Shown: positions 42,813-52,370, numbered from the stretch's first letter. The stretch: 64,000 nt of DNA from Sphaerobacter thermophilus DSM 20745 (GCF_000024985.1 NC_013523.1:496001-560000); one strand, 5' to 3'. The notes: generated by a model from the letters alone, not told the origin. A program made the numbers and translations.

Positions 42813-42928
42813 ATGCGTCATGCGTCACCCGTCATACGTCATGCCTGTGTCCTGCTCCGTACTGCGTCTTGCGTGAGGCGTGATGCGTGACGGATGACGC
42901 ATGACGCGTGACGGATGACGGAGGACGC
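42813..42928. repeat. Heptamer repeat array, copy 4
   Basis: Eleven in-register 7-bp units (NTGCGTN type) at 42813-42889, a 4-base centre ACGG, then five inverted units (NTGACGC type) at 42894-42928. The ATG of the M24 peptidase gene is the next three bases, and its GGAGG ribosome binding site lies inside the last units. No CTCTCCC palindrome in this copy. Confidence 0.85.
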
Positions 42929-44119
42929 ATGGGCGCGAATCTGGTGCGGGAGAAGCTGGCGCAGGCGACGGAGATCCTCGACGAGCTCGACATCGACCTC
43001 TGGCTCGTCGTGGCGCGGGAGAGTGACACGCTCGGTGACCCGAGCCTGCCGCTGGTGGTCGGTACCAGCGTCACCTGGGAGTCCGCCTTCTTAATCTCTC
43101 GCACCGGACGGCACCGCGCCATCGTCGGCACGGGCGATGTCGAGAACATCAAGCAGACCGGTGCCTGGGACGATGTGGTCGGCTATGTCGAGGGGATCAG
43201 CGATCCGCTGCGGCAGGCTATCGCCGAGTACGATCCCAACCGGATCGCCCTGAATTTCTCCAAGGACAACAACATCGCCGACGGGCTGACCTACGGGATG
43301 TACCTGGTGCTCCAGGACATTCTGGGCGATACCCCGTACTGGAGCCGGGTGGTGTCGGGGGAGCCGGTCGCCTCCCGCGTGCGCAGCCGCAAGTCGCCGG
43401 AGGAGCAGCGACGCATTCGGGCTGCCGTGGCGACCACGGTCGAGATCTGGGAGGAGCTGCGGCAGTGGTTGCGGCCGGGGCTGAGCGAGCGCGAGATCGC
43501 TGCCTTCATGCACGAGCGGGTGGCGGCGCGCGGGCTGACGACGGCGTGGGACCCGCGCTACTGCCCGACCGTCACCGCGGGCCCCGATTCCCCGGTCGGC
43601 CACGTGGGGCCAACGGACATCGCGGTCGAGCCGGGGCACCTGCTGTCGCTCGACTTCGGCGTCCGCCAGGAGGAGTACACCTCGGACCTGCAACGCACCT
43701 TCTACTTCCTGCGGCCGGGTGAGACGTCGGCGCCGCCCGAGGTCGAGCGAGCGTTCGGTATCATCTCGGGGGCTATCCAGGCTGCGGCGGAGGCGCTGAA
43801 GCCGGGCGTGCAGGGCTGGGAAGTGGACCAGGTCGCGCGGGACATCTTCGCCCGGGAGGGCGTGCCTCCGTGGGAGTTCGGCCTGGGGCACCAAGTGGGG
43901 CGTGCCGTCCATGACGGGGGCTGCCTGCTCGGGCCGCGGTGGGAGCGCTACGGCCAGCGGCCCTACGACCGGGTGGAGAAGGATCAGGTCTACACACTTG
44001 AGATCGGCATGACCGTGCCGGGTTATGGCCGCGTCAACCTGGAGGAGGACGTGGTCGTCACCGCAGATGGCTGCGAGTTCTTGACGCCGCCGCAGCGGGA
44101 GCCGATCTTGATCGGGTAG
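42929..44119 (+). CDS. Xaa-Pro aminopeptidase-like protein (peptidase family M24)
   Basis: 396 residues. The N-terminal creatinase-like domain is followed by the pita-bread catalytic domain. Its metal ligands are the two Asp in LSLDFGVRQEEYTSDLQRTF, His in GLGHQVGRAVHD, Glu in TLEIGMTVPG and Glu in NLEEDVVVT. It would release N-terminal residues next to proline or cleave related substrates. The start and its GGAGG lie in the preceding repeat array. It is followed by an M20 peptidase 25 bases downstream, so a peptide-utilisation pair is likely. Confidence 0.9.
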   Translation: MGANLVREKLAQATEILDELDIDLWLVVARESDTLGDPSLPLVVGTSVTWESAFLISRTGRHRAIVGTGDVENIKQTGAWDDVVGYVEGISDPLRQAIAEYDPNRIALNFSKDNNIADGLTYGMYLVLQDILGDTPYWSRVVSGEPVASRVRSRKSPEEQRRIRAAVATTVEIWEELRQWLRPGLSEREIAAFMHERVAARGLTTAWDPRYCPTVTAGPDSPVGHVGPTDIAVEPGHLLSLDFGVRQEEYTSDLQRTFYFLRPGETSAPPEVERAFGIISGAIQAAAEALKPGVQGWEVDQVARDIFAREGVPPWEFGLGHQVGRAVHDGGCLLGPRWERYGQRPYDRVEKDQVYTLEIGMTVPGYGRVNLEEDVVVTADGCEFLTPPQREPILIG

Positions 44120-44144
44120 GAGCGAGCCGGCAGGGGAGGGGATC

Positions 44145-45302
44145 ATGACGACGCTGGGGGAAATTCGAGAGCGGGCGGCGGCTTATCAGCAGGACTACAT
44201 GCGCGACCTGGAGCGCATCGTCAACATCGACAGCGGCACCTTCGACAAGGAGGGTGTCGACCGGGCAGGGGGATTCCTGCGCGACCTCCTCGCCGGGATC
44301 GGCTGCGAGATCGCCGTCCATCCAAACAGCGACCTGGGCGACAACTTCACCGCGACCCTGCGCGGGTCGGGCTCCCGCCGGCTGATGCTGCTCGGCCACT
44401 TCGACACCGTCTACCCGGCGGGGACCGTCGCCGAGCGACCGTTCACTGTGCGTGACGGGCGCGGCTACGGTCCGGCGACGATGGACATGAAGGGCGGCCT
44501 GATCCTCGGCTACTACGCCCTGCGCATCCTGCGCGACCTCGGCTTTGACGACTTCGCTGAGATTACCTTCGTCGCCAACTCGGACGAGGAGATCGGCTCA
44601 CCGACCTCGCGGGCGCTGATCGAGTCGGAAGCCCAGCGGATGGACGCGGTCTTCGTGCTCGAGCCGGGCCGAGCGAACGGCGGGGTGCTGGCAACCCGCA
44701 AGGGCGTCGGCATGTACGAGCTGGTCGTGCATGGGCGCGCGGCGCATGCCGGTGCCGCACCGCATGAGGGGCGGAGCGCGAACCTCGAACTCGCGCACAA
44801 GATCATCGCGCTCCATGAGCTGAACAACCCGGATACCGGTACAACAGTCTCCGCCAACGTGATGCGCGGCGGGTCCCGGCGCAACGTCATCTCGGACCAC
44901 GCGTCGGTCGAGGTGGACGTCCGCGTGCCGACGCGGACCGAGGCGGAGCGCGTGCACGCGGCGATCACCGAGATTGCCGCGCGGCAGTGGGTTCCGGACA
45001 CCGAGACGATCCTCACCGGCGGGCTCAACCGGCCGCCGATGGAGAAGGTCCCCGGAACGGACGCCCTACTCAACCTGGCTCGGGAGATCGTCGAAGGGCT
45101 GGGCTTCCAGTACCAGGAGTTGACGAGTGGCGGCGGCAGCGACGGGAACTTTACGGCGGCGATCGGCGTGCCGACGCTCGACTCGCTCGGGCCGGTGGGG
45201 CAGAACGCCCACAGCGTCGATGAGTGGGTGGATCTGACGACGGTGCCGGAGCGGCTGACGCTCGTCACCGCGCTCCTGATGCGTGCTCCGAAGCGGCCAT
45301 GA
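44145..45302 (+). CDS. M20-family metallopeptidase (carboxypeptidase G2/ArgE-like)
   Basis: 385 residues from ATG 44145 with GGGGAGGGG upstream. The dinuclear zinc site is visible: H in LGHFDTVYP, D in ATMDMKGG, E pair in NSDEEIGS and the C-terminal His in GQNAHSVDEWVDL. The lid/dimerisation domain lies between (VHGRAAHAGAAPHEGRSANLEL). It hydrolyses N-acyl amino acids or C-terminal residues; the exact substrate is open. Its stop overlaps the start of the O-antigen-ligase-like gene (ATGA). Confidence 0.9.
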   Translation: MTTLGEIRERAAAYQQDYMRDLERIVNIDSGTFDKEGVDRAGGFLRDLLAGIGCEIAVHPNSDLGDNFTATLRGSGSRRLMLLGHFDTVYPAGTVAERPFTVRDGRGYGPATMDMKGGLILGYYALRILRDLGFDDFAEITFVANSDEEIGSPTSRALIESEAQRMDAVFVLEPGRANGGVLATRKGVGMYELVVHGRAAHAGAAPHEGRSANLELAHKIIALHELNNPDTGTTVSANVMRGGSRRNVISDHASVEVDVRVPTRTEAERVHAAITEIAARQWVPDTETILTGGLNRPPMEKVPGTDALLNLAREIVEGLGFQYQELTSGGGSDGNFTAAIGVPTLDSLGPVGQNAHSVDEWVDLTTVPERLTLVTALLMRAPKRP

Positions 45303-46774
45303 CGGCGACGCTCCCCCGGCGCGACCGACGCGCCTTCCTTCCAGCCTTCCCCCACGTGCGAGGGACGCTGCCGCGCCCGCTGGCGACATCGTTGGTGGTC
45401 GCCGCGGCGGTGCTCCTCGCGGCGGCCGTCGGCTGGTTTTCCGTAGTGCAGGGGCCGATCCCCGCGGCCGCGATCGTGGCCGGGCTGGTCGCGGCCGTGG
45501 TCGTACTGAGCGACCCGCGCGCCGGGATCTGGGCGGTGGTGGGGGTCATGACCCTGCTGCCCTTCGCGGTCATTCCGGTGCGGGTCGGCCTCACGCTCAC
45601 GCTGTTCGAGGCGGCGGCGCTGGGGACGCTCGGGGTGTGGGCGCTGCGGGTCATGCTCCGGCGGGACGAGCGGATCGTCTCGAACACCCCGGCCGCGCTG
45701 ATCGTGCTCCTCCTCGCCTTCACGCTGTTCGCCTTCCTGCTCGGGGTGCACAACGCCTACAGCTCGCAGACCTTCCACGACTACGGCAAGTTCGTGCTCG
45801 CGGTCCTGCTCGTCTTTGTCGTGTGGAACACGACGCGCACGCTGGACGATGCGCGCCGCCTCACCACGGTGCTGCTGCTGGGCACGGGCGCGGCGGCGGC
45901 GCTGGGCCTGGTGCTGTACGCAGGGGGGCCGGGACTGACGCTGCGGGTTCTCTCCCGCCTGATCCCCTACGGCTACCCGTCGACTCGCATCGTGCGCTTC
46001 GTTGAGGACGACCCGTCCAGGCCGATGCGCCTGATCTCGACCTCGGTCGACCCCAACTCCTTCGGTGGACTGCTGGCCGTCGTCTTCGTCCTCGCCTGCG
46101 CGGCGGCAATTGCACGGCAGCGGCTGCTGCCCCGCTGGTTGACCGGACCAGTCATCCTGCTGACGGGGATGGCGATGTTGCTGACCCAGTCGCGCGGGGC
46201 ATGGGTGGGCGCGGCGGCGGGGCTGGCCGTCCTGACCCTGCTCCGCTACCGCTGGCTGATCGTGCCCGGCGGTGTGCTTGCGGCGGCGGTGCTCGGTCTC
46301 GGGCTCGGGAGCAGTTTCATCCACCGGCTTTACCTGGGCCTGACGCTCCAGGACCAGGCGACCAAGTTGCGACTGGCCGAATACCGCAACGCCATTGCGA
46401 TCATCCGCGAGCACCCATTCTTCGGCGTCGGCTTTGGCGAGGCACCGTCGATCACGCTGCAGACGGGCGTGTCGAGCATCTACCTGACGATCGCCGAGCG
46501 GACCGGGCTGCTGGGGCTGGCGGTCTTCCTGTTCGCGGTCGGTGCCGTGGCGCTGGCGGGGTTCCGCTTCTGGCGGCACCAGCGGGATACGGCTGCCGGC
46601 GACCTCGCGCTCGGCTTGCTCGCCGCGCTGGCGACGGCGCTGACGGTCGGCGTCTTCGACCACTACTTCTTCAACATCACCTTCCCGCACATGGTCGCGC
46701 TCTTCTGGATGATCTGCGGGTTGATCCTGGCACTCGCGTACCCATCACGATTGCGCCGGTGGGCTGGAGCGTAG
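45299..46774 (+). CDS. O-antigen ligase/polymerase-like membrane protein (Wzy/WaaL type)
   Basis: 491 residues, about twelve membrane helices. A large extracytoplasmic loop lies roughly at residues 215-260 (SRLIPYGYPSTRIVRFVEDDPSRP). The Wzy_C-type region shows LLTQSRGAWVGAAAGL and EHPFFGVGFGEAP with a conserved Arg/His set. Such proteins join or polymerise lipid-linked oligosaccharides at the outer face of the membrane. It is translationally coupled to an M20 peptidase gene, an unexpected partner. Confidence 0.8.
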   Translation: MTATLPRRDRRAFLPAFPHVRGTLPRPLATSLVVAAAVLLAAAVGWFSVVQGPIPAAAIVAGLVAAVVVLSDPRAGIWAVVGVMTLLPFAVIPVRVGLTLTLFEAAALGTLGVWALRVMLRRDERIVSNTPAALIVLLLAFTLFAFLLGVHNAYSSQTFHDYGKFVLAVLLVFVVWNTTRTLDDARRLTTVLLLGTGAAAALGLVLYAGGPGLTLRVLSRLIPYGYPSTRIVRFVEDDPSRPMRLISTSVDPNSFGGLLAVVFVLACAAAIARQRLLPRWLTGPVILLTGMAMLLTQSRGAWVGAAAGLAVLTLLRYRWLIVPGGVLAAAVLGLGLGSSFIHRLYLGLTLQDQATKLRLAEYRNAIAIIREHPFFGVGFGEAPSITLQTGVSSIYLTIAERTGLLGLAVFLFAVGAVALAGFRFWRHQRDTAAGDLALGLLAALATALTVGVFDHYFFNITFPHMVALFWMICGLILALAYPSRLRRWAGA

Positions 46775-46805
46775 CCCGCAGGGACGCTGCGAGCCGGTCG
46801 GCGGC

Positions 46806-49262
46806 TCACTCGCCCAGGGGATGATCGATGATCTCTTCGAGGGGCTGTGCCGCACCTGCTGCCAGGACGGCCTTGAAGGTCGCCTCGCCGAGAGCCGCGC
46901 GGGCGCGGGTGGCTGCACGCGTCAGTTCTGCCCGATCGATCTGGAGCGGTGAGCGGCCGACCGCTGCCCGGAGTGCGCCGGCCGCACCGAGGAGCCGTGC
47001 GGCCTGCTCTGGGTCGCGGCCCCGCGCCAGTGTCACGGCCATCCCCTCCAGACAGTCCGCGATCCCCGGGCGCGAGCCGTTCTGATGGTAGATTTCCAGG
47101 CTCTCCTGGTAGGCGAACAACGCACGGTCGATGTCGCCCAGGCGGTCGGCCAGACGCCCGTGTTGCACGAGCGCCAGCGCGATGCCGCGCCGGTTGCGGT
47201 GGGCGCGCGCCAAGCTCAGGCTTTCCGCGAAACACGTCCTGGCCGCTTCGGTCGCCCCGAGTTCCAGGTGCGCGTACCCGAGCTGGCAGAGGACGATGTG
47301 CAGGTTCAACTGGTCGTCCTCGGCGCGGACGAGGTGACATGCCTCCTCGAAGGCGTCGCGGGCTGCCGCGTAGTCCGACTCGGCCAGGGCGACGTCACCC
47401 AGCCCGGCGTGCGCCATCGCGACGCCCCACGGGTCAGCGTTGGCCCGGCTGCGCTCCAGGCTCTCCTGGTAGTCCTGGCGAGCCGCGGCGAGGCGACCCT
47501 GACGCACGGCGATGTGGCCGAGTTGGGTGAGCGTCCCGGCGACGAGGTGCGGATTCCCCAGTGACCGCGCCAGTGGCAGGCACTGGGTGAGCAGCCCTTC
47601 GGCAGCATCCAGCTCGCCCAGGCGCATGGAGACGGTGGCGGCCCCGATGAGCGCGTCGCAGTACGCGCGCACGCCCTCTGGGGTGTCGAACGGCGGAGGC
47701 CCGGCGGCCAGGACTGCATCGAACCAGCGGCGCCCCTCCCGAGCGAGCCCTCGCGCCACCCAGAAGCGCCACAGTGCCCCGCTGAGCCGCAGGCCGACCT
47801 CCAACTCTCCCCGCTCGATCGCCCACCGCAGCGCCGCGCGGAGGTTGTCGTGCTCCAGCCGCGTCAGCCAGGTTGTCTGGCCGGCCCCGGTCAGCGCGGG
47901 TGCCGCCGCCTCGGCCACGCCCAGGAAATAGTGGGCGTGGCGCTCCCGGACCTCGTCCATGGCGCCGCTCTCTCGGAGTCGCGCCAGCGCATACGCGCGC
48001 ACTGTCTCAAGCAGATAGAAGCGGAGAGAGCCGTCTGGCACATCCGAGCGCTCCACGAGGCTGCTCAGGTGGAGGGCTTCCAGCCCCATCAACGTCTCCG
48101 TGGGCGCTCCGTCCTCCAAGCAGACAGCCTGGACCGCCTCCGGCGTGAAGCCGCCCGCGAAGACGCCGAGCGCCGCCAGCAACGCGCGCTCCTCCGGGGT
48201 GAGGAGCGCGTAGCTCCAGTCGAATGCCTGCCGCAGCGTTTGCTGCCGTGCCGGCAGATCGCGCGGCGCGGTCCCCAGGGTGGCGTGCCGCTCGGAGAGC
48301 CGCGCCAGCAGTGCCTCCGGCGGGAAGAGACGGATGCGTGCTGCTGCCAGCTCGATCGCTAGCGGCAGACCGTCGAGCCGGTGGCAGATGGCGGCGACCG
48401 TCTCCCGGTTGGCCGGGGTCAGGGTGAAATCCGGCCGTACCGCGCGGGCCGCCTGGAGGAAGAGCTGTACCGCCTCGCTCTCTTCGGGGCGGTTGGGGTT
48501 CGATGGGAGCGGCAGCGGAGGGACGCGGAACTCCTGTTCACCGTAGAGGCGCAGCGGGATGCGGCTGGTGGCCAGCACCCGCAGGCCTGGTGCGGTGGCC
48601 AGCAAGGAGCTGACGATTGTCGAAGCCTCGATCACGTGCTCGAAATTGTCGACGATCAGGAGGAGGTTGCGATCCCCGATGGCTCGCGCGATCCGCTCCT
48701 CGGGCGAGGCGCCGACGGCCTGCTGCGCATCCAGTGCCCGCTCAATGGTGCCGGGGACAATGCGCGGGTCGTCGAGCGGGGAGAGGTCGACGAAGATCCT
48801 CCCGCCGGGGAAAGCGTCCTTGCTCTCGGCGGCGACCTGCAGCGCGAGGCGAGTCTTGCCGGTGCCGCCCACGCCGGTGAGCGTCACCAGGCGGCTCGTG
48901 GTCAGGAGTTGACGAATCTGGGCCACCTCGCGGCGGCGGCCCACTAGCGGCCTCACCGGGGCGGGCAGGTTGTCGTGTGCCGGCGGATCAGCCGTGGCAC
49001 GGCGCCGGTGCGGGACGGCAGCGATGAAGGCGTGTCGTTCCTCCTCGGAGAGCGCCAGGGCGTCCGCGAGAGCGCGCACGGTGTGGGGATAGGGATACCG
49101 GCGTTCACCCCGCTCAAGGGCGGCGATGCCATTGGCGGACAACCCGGCGCGCTCGGCCAGCTCCTCGCGCGTCAAGCTTGCCGCTTCTCGGTAGTGCCGC
49201 AGCAGGTCGCCGAACGGCGGCCGGTCGTCGGTGCGCATCCCGTCAGCCGCCTTCTCTACCAC
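46806..49262 (-). CDS. XRE-family STAND regulator with TPR sensor domain
   Basis: 818 residues. Helix-turn-helix of XRE type at ~18-73 (LTREELAERAGLSANGIAALERGERRYPYP). NB-ARC/STAND ATPase at ~105-400: Walker A LTGVGGTGKTR (130-138), Walker B NLLLIVDNFEHV, GLPLAIELAAARI. Winged-helix part, then about six TPR-like repeats (LGHIAVRQGRLAAARQDYQESLERS). Such proteins switch on ATP binding and oligomerisation after sensing an unknown signal. GTG 49262 or ATG 49238 may be the start. It is divergent from the secreted Ig-like protein gene at 49478, a plausible target. Confidence 0.85.
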   Translation of the reverse strand: MVEKAADGMRTDDRPPFGDLLRHYREAASLTREELAERAGLSANGIAALERGERRYPYPHTVRALADALALSEEERHAFIAAVPHRRRATADPPAHDNLPAPVRPLVGRRREVAQIRQLLTTSRLVTLTGVGGTGKTRLALQVAAESKDAFPGGRIFVDLSPLDDPRIVPGTIERALDAQQAVGASPEERIARAIGDRNLLLIVDNFEHVIEASTIVSSLLATAPGLRVLATSRIPLRLYGEQEFRVPPLPLPSNPNRPEESEAVQLFLQAARAVRPDFTLTPANRETVAAICHRLDGLPLAIELAAARIRLFPPEALLARLSERHATLGTAPRDLPARQQTLRQAFDWSYALLTPEERALLAALGVFAGGFTPEAVQAVCLEDGAPTETLMGLEALHLSSLVERSDVPDGSLRFYLLETVRAYALARLRESGAMDEVRERHAHYFLGVAEAAAPALTGAGQTTWLTRLEHDNLRAALRWAIERGELEVGLRLSGALWRFWVARGLAREGRRWFDAVLAAGPPPFDTPEGVRAYCDALIGAATVSMRLGELDAAEGLLTQCLPLARSLGNPHLVAGTLTQLGHIAVRQGRLAAARQDYQESLERSRANADPWGVAMAHAGLGDVALAESDYAAARDAFEEACHLVRAEDDQLNLHIVLCQLGYAHLELGATEAARTCFAESLSLARAHRNRRGIALALVQHGRLADRLGDIDRALFAYQESLEIYHQNGSRPGIADCLEGMAVTLARGRDPEQAARLLGAAGALRAAVGRSPLQIDRAELTRAATRARAALGEATFKAVLAAGAAQPLEEIIDHPLGE

Positions 49263-49285
49263 GGAAGTGTGAGCCTAGTGTGGGC

Positions 49286-49332
49286 CCCACGTGGGACAGG
49301 TGAGTATAGGCGCTGCCCGCTACGCACGTCAA
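49286..49332 (-). promoter_or_regulatory. Promoter of the STAND regulator with palindrome at the start site
   Basis: Minus strand: TTGACG at 49327-49332, an 18-base spacer, then TATACT at 49303-49308. The predicted start is near 49296. A perfect 10-bp palindrome CCCACGTGGG (49286-49295) lies at about +1 to +10, where bound protein would block transcription; autoregulation is inferred. Confidence 0.65.
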
Positions 49333-49477
49333 ACTCTCCAAGGATCGGGATCGCCTCCCCAGTGCCATCTGCGTGCGTTGTCCACGCCGTGAGAGCCGTG
49401 GGGCAGGGTGATCCTCGCGGGATGAGTCGTGGCACAGGCGACCACGGGCTGCGCGCCGAGGAAGAGGAGGGGAAGAC

Positions 49478-51880
49478 ATGAGGCGTGTGCGACCGGCGAT
49501 GCTGATTCGGTGGATGCTTGCGCTCCTCGTCGCAGGCGCTGCCTTCCCCTGGCTGACTGCTGGAGGCAGCACCGTGGCGGCGGAGCCGCAGCCGATCATC
49601 ATCGACGATTTCTCAACGCCCCAGGCCGAGATCGCGAACTTTCAACCGGGTACGCGGGCCGCATCGGCCGTCACGGACGAGGGAATCCTGGGCGGGGTGC
49701 GCGTCATCAGCGCGGAGCATACGGGCACGACGACGGTGAACTCGTTCTTCTGGGTCGGTGTCAAAGACGGTTACTACTACAGTTCGCGCCAGACAAACGG
49801 CCAAGGCAACGGTGCGATCTGGTGGCACGGGAACACGAACACCAACACGCTCGATCCAACCGGGCTCGGCGGTGTCGATCTGACCGGCGGGGGCTACTGG
49901 GACGGGTTCGCGCTCGTTGCTGGACGCAACGTTCTGCTCTATGAGGTCGTGGTAACCGTCTACACTGACGGAACCCACTACTCGACCGCGTCGTTCATGC
50001 CTCCCTTCATACCGTCCTCGAGCGAACCGCAGGAAACGGTTCGACTCCCCTTCGCCGGGTTCACAGCCGCAGGCGCGGACGGCGGTGCGGACTTCAGCAA
50101 CGTCGGGGCGATCACCATCACATTCTTCGCGACTGTCGGTTATGGTCCAGCTATCTCGTTGTTCAAGACCGAGCGCATGAACGTTCCGCCGAATGTTAAC
50201 GCGGGTGGGCCGTACAGCGGGTCCGTGCTTCAGCCGGTCTCGATCGCCGGCCAGGTGGACGATCGCGATGACGACACGATCACAACTACCTGGGACTGGG
50301 AGGCGGTCGGTGGCACGAGCGGCACGTGTATCGTTGCGAACGCCAGCGCGCTCACGACGACCGTAACCTGCACTGGAGTCGGGACGTACCGTCTCACGCT
50401 GACCGCCTCCGACGGTGTCAACTCACCCGTGACCGCGGAGGCATCGCTCACGATCAATCAGGAATCGCCCACGATTACCTGGAACCCGCCGACGTCGATC
50501 ACGTACGGTCCGCTCGGCGCGACGGAACTCGGCGCCACGGCATCCGTCGCTGGAAGCTTCAGCTACCACTACGACGGGGTAACGGTCGACGGGCGCACGG
50601 TCAGCGGGCCGGCAGGGATCGGCACAGTGCTGGATGTGGGTACGTACACGCTGACGGCGACATTCACGCCGGATGACACGACAAATTACTCCTCGGTCGA
50701 GCAGTCGCGGCCCCTCCAGGTCACCCCGGCGACAATATCCGTGCACGTGAACAATGCGAGCCGCGAGTACTACCACCCCAACCCGACGTTTTCGGGGACG
50801 CTGACCGGCGTCGTTCCCGGCGATGCCATCACGGCTGAGTACACCACCACCGCCACATTGGCGAGCCCAATCGGCCAATATCCGATCACCCCGACGCTGT
50901 CAGATCCGGATGACCGGCTCATCAACTACAACGTAACGGTAAGCAACGGAAGGCTCATCATCACCGCTGCTCAGACCTCGATCACGGTGGAAGATAGCGT
51001 CATGACGTCGACCGCGACCAGCGTCGAGCTGCGCGCGACCGTTACTTCCGATGTACCGGTGCTGGCTGGTCAGGTGACGTTCAGCCTGACCGACGGTGCC
51101 GGGAACGAGATCGGCACGCCGTCCACGGTGCAGCTTTCCGGAGGGCAGGCCGTCATCACCTTCGCTACGGGTGGGCCGCTGTCGACCGGCACGTACACGA
51201 TTCACGGTATCTACGATGACCCGGCCCGCAATTACGCCGGTAGCGAGGGACAGGCTACGCTGACGGTCAACGCGGCCGGCCCGGCGACGGTAACTCTCAT
51301 GCCCGGCAACACCGTCGCGACCGTCGGGGATCGAATTACCGAGACGGTTGAGGTGTTGGACGCCGGTGGCCGTCCCGTTGCCGATGGGTCGGTCGTGACC
51401 CTCAAAGTGAGCGGCGTGAACACGACGACCCTGACCGCCACCACCGTCAACGGCCGGGCCACGTTCGAGCTGGAGGCCGTCTTCCCCGGCGTGGACACCG
51501 TTACCGCGGAGGCGGGTGGGGTAACCGCGAGTGCCACCGTGACCTGGCGGGAGCCGCCATCGGCGGGTGCCGCGCTCATCCTCGTCATCAACCCGCCGCG
51601 GCCCTTCGCGCTGGTGACGGCCATCAGCCTCTGGGGCCACCCCAGCGGGACCGTTCACTACCAGGCCCCGGATCTGAAGCTGCAGAGCAGCAAGATTACG
51701 AGCGTGGTGGCGACGAAGGGCTCCGCGATGATCTTCGGCACCGCGACCATCGCCGGCCAGCCGGTCGTCTTCCGGGTGGATGTGACCGGTGGGTTGCGCG
51801 ACGGCACCGTCCGCTTGCGCGTCAGTAACGGTTTCGACTCCGGCGTCGTCCGGGTCAAGATCACGCTGCAGCTTTCCTGA
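49478..51880 (+). CDS. Secreted multi-domain Ig-like (PKD/MBG/Big) protein
   Basis: 800 residues with a signal peptide (~1-34, MLALLVAGAAFPWLTAGG). The N-terminal domain (~40-230) has an aromatic, glycine-rich jelly-roll look. Then PKD-like (~235-325, NAGGPYSGSV), two MBG-like modules (~330-490, ITYGPLGATELGATAS and YHPNPTFSGTLTGV), a Big_3-type module (~495-600) and a Big_1-type module (~605-690, VATVGDRITETVEVLDAGGRPVADG). The last 100 residues form a beta-rich tail. No enzyme motif is seen. A surface or adhesion protein is likely. Base composition is slightly less GC-rich than neighbours. It is divergent from the STAND regulator. Confidence 0.7.
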   Translation: MRRVRPAMLIRWMLALLVAGAAFPWLTAGGSTVAAEPQPIIIDDFSTPQAEIANFQPGTRAASAVTDEGILGGVRVISAEHTGTTTVNSFFWVGVKDGYYYSSRQTNGQGNGAIWWHGNTNTNTLDPTGLGGVDLTGGGYWDGFALVAGRNVLLYEVVVTVYTDGTHYSTASFMPPFIPSSSEPQETVRLPFAGFTAAGADGGADFSNVGAITITFFATVGYGPAISLFKTERMNVPPNVNAGGPYSGSVLQPVSIAGQVDDRDDDTITTTWDWEAVGGTSGTCIVANASALTTTVTCTGVGTYRLTLTASDGVNSPVTAEASLTINQESPTITWNPPTSITYGPLGATELGATASVAGSFSYHYDGVTVDGRTVSGPAGIGTVLDVGTYTLTATFTPDDTTNYSSVEQSRPLQVTPATISVHVNNASREYYHPNPTFSGTLTGVVPGDAITAEYTTTATLASPIGQYPITPTLSDPDDRLINYNVTVSNGRLIITAAQTSITVEDSVMTSTATSVELRATVTSDVPVLAGQVTFSLTDGAGNEIGTPSTVQLSGGQAVITFATGGPLSTGTYTIHGIYDDPARNYAGSEGQATLTVNAAGPATVTLMPGNTVATVGDRITETVEVLDAGGRPVADGSVVTLKVSGVNTTTLTATTVNGRATFELEAVFPGVDTVTAEAGGVTASATVTWREPPSAGAALILVINPPRPFALVTAISLWGHPSGTVHYQAPDLKLQSSKITSVVATKGSAMIFGTATIAGQPVVFRVDVTGGLRDGTVRLRVSNGFDSGVVRVKITLQLS

Positions 51881-51898
51881 GCCGGTAACCTCCCCGCT

Positions 51899-51936
51899 GC
51901 GTCCCGGGTGCCAGGTGCGCCCGGGGCGCGCTTTCT
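51899..51936 (+). terminator. Terminator of the secreted Ig-like protein gene
   Basis: GCGTCCCGGG pairs with CCCGGGGCGC (10 bp, one G-U) around an 11-base loop, followed by GCTTTCTCC. It starts 19 bases after the stop. Confidence 0.7.
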
Positions 51937-52004
51937 CCTCACCGTACCTCGCGTTGACGCGGCTTCGCGGCGTGTGCTAACGTGCCGCTCCGGAGGGAAC
52001 CGGC

Positions 52005-52358
52005 GTGACACGACTGATTGCGCACCTGATCGCGAACGGCCTGGCGGTAGTGCTGCTGGCCCGGTTGATCCCGGAGCATGTCGGCTACACCGACACCGCG
52101 GCCGTGGTGATCTTCGCCATCGTCTTGGCGCTGCTGAATGCAGTGCTGCGCCCCATCCTGCAACTGGTGGCGCTACCGATTACCTGCCTGACCCTGGGGA
52201 TCTTCGCGCTGGTGGTCAACGCGGTTGTCTTCTACCTGGCCGGCGCGCTCATTGCGGGGATCCAGATCACCTTCATCGGCGCGCTGGTCGGCAGCGTCAC
52301 CGAGAGTGTCCTGAGCGGTATCCTGTGGCGGCTGTTCGCAACCGACGGCAAGTGGTGA
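52005..52358 (+). CDS. YvlD/phage-holin-IV-like small membrane protein
   Basis: 117 residues with four membrane helices (IANGLAVVLLARLIP, TDTAAVVIFAIVLALLNAVLRPILQLVALPITCLTLGIFALVVNAVVFYLAGAL). The pattern LNAVLRPILxLxxLPITxLTLGxFxLVxNA is that of the DUF360/YvlD family. Function is unknown; in other bacteria members are linked to envelope stress. The GTG start has GGAGGG upstream. It begins a run with the aldolase and phosphodiesterase genes. Confidence 0.85.
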   Translation: MTRLIAHLIANGLAVVLLARLIPEHVGYTDTAAVVIFAIVLALLNAVLRPILQLVALPITCLTLGIFALVVNAVVFYLAGALIAGIQITFIGALVGSVTESVLSGILWRLFATDGKW

Positions 52359-52370
52359 GGAGCGGCAGGC

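Noticed and set aside
44513-46690. Very long open frame antisense to the M20 peptidase and O-antigen-ligase genes
   Set aside because: It mirrors two well-supported genes; its translation is Arg/Gln/Asp-rich low-complexity sequence typical of the reverse frame of GC-rich genes. The same holds for long antisense frames at 775-2637, 57302-59623 and 61021-62775, and for plus-strand frames at 53957-55267 and 55572-57332.
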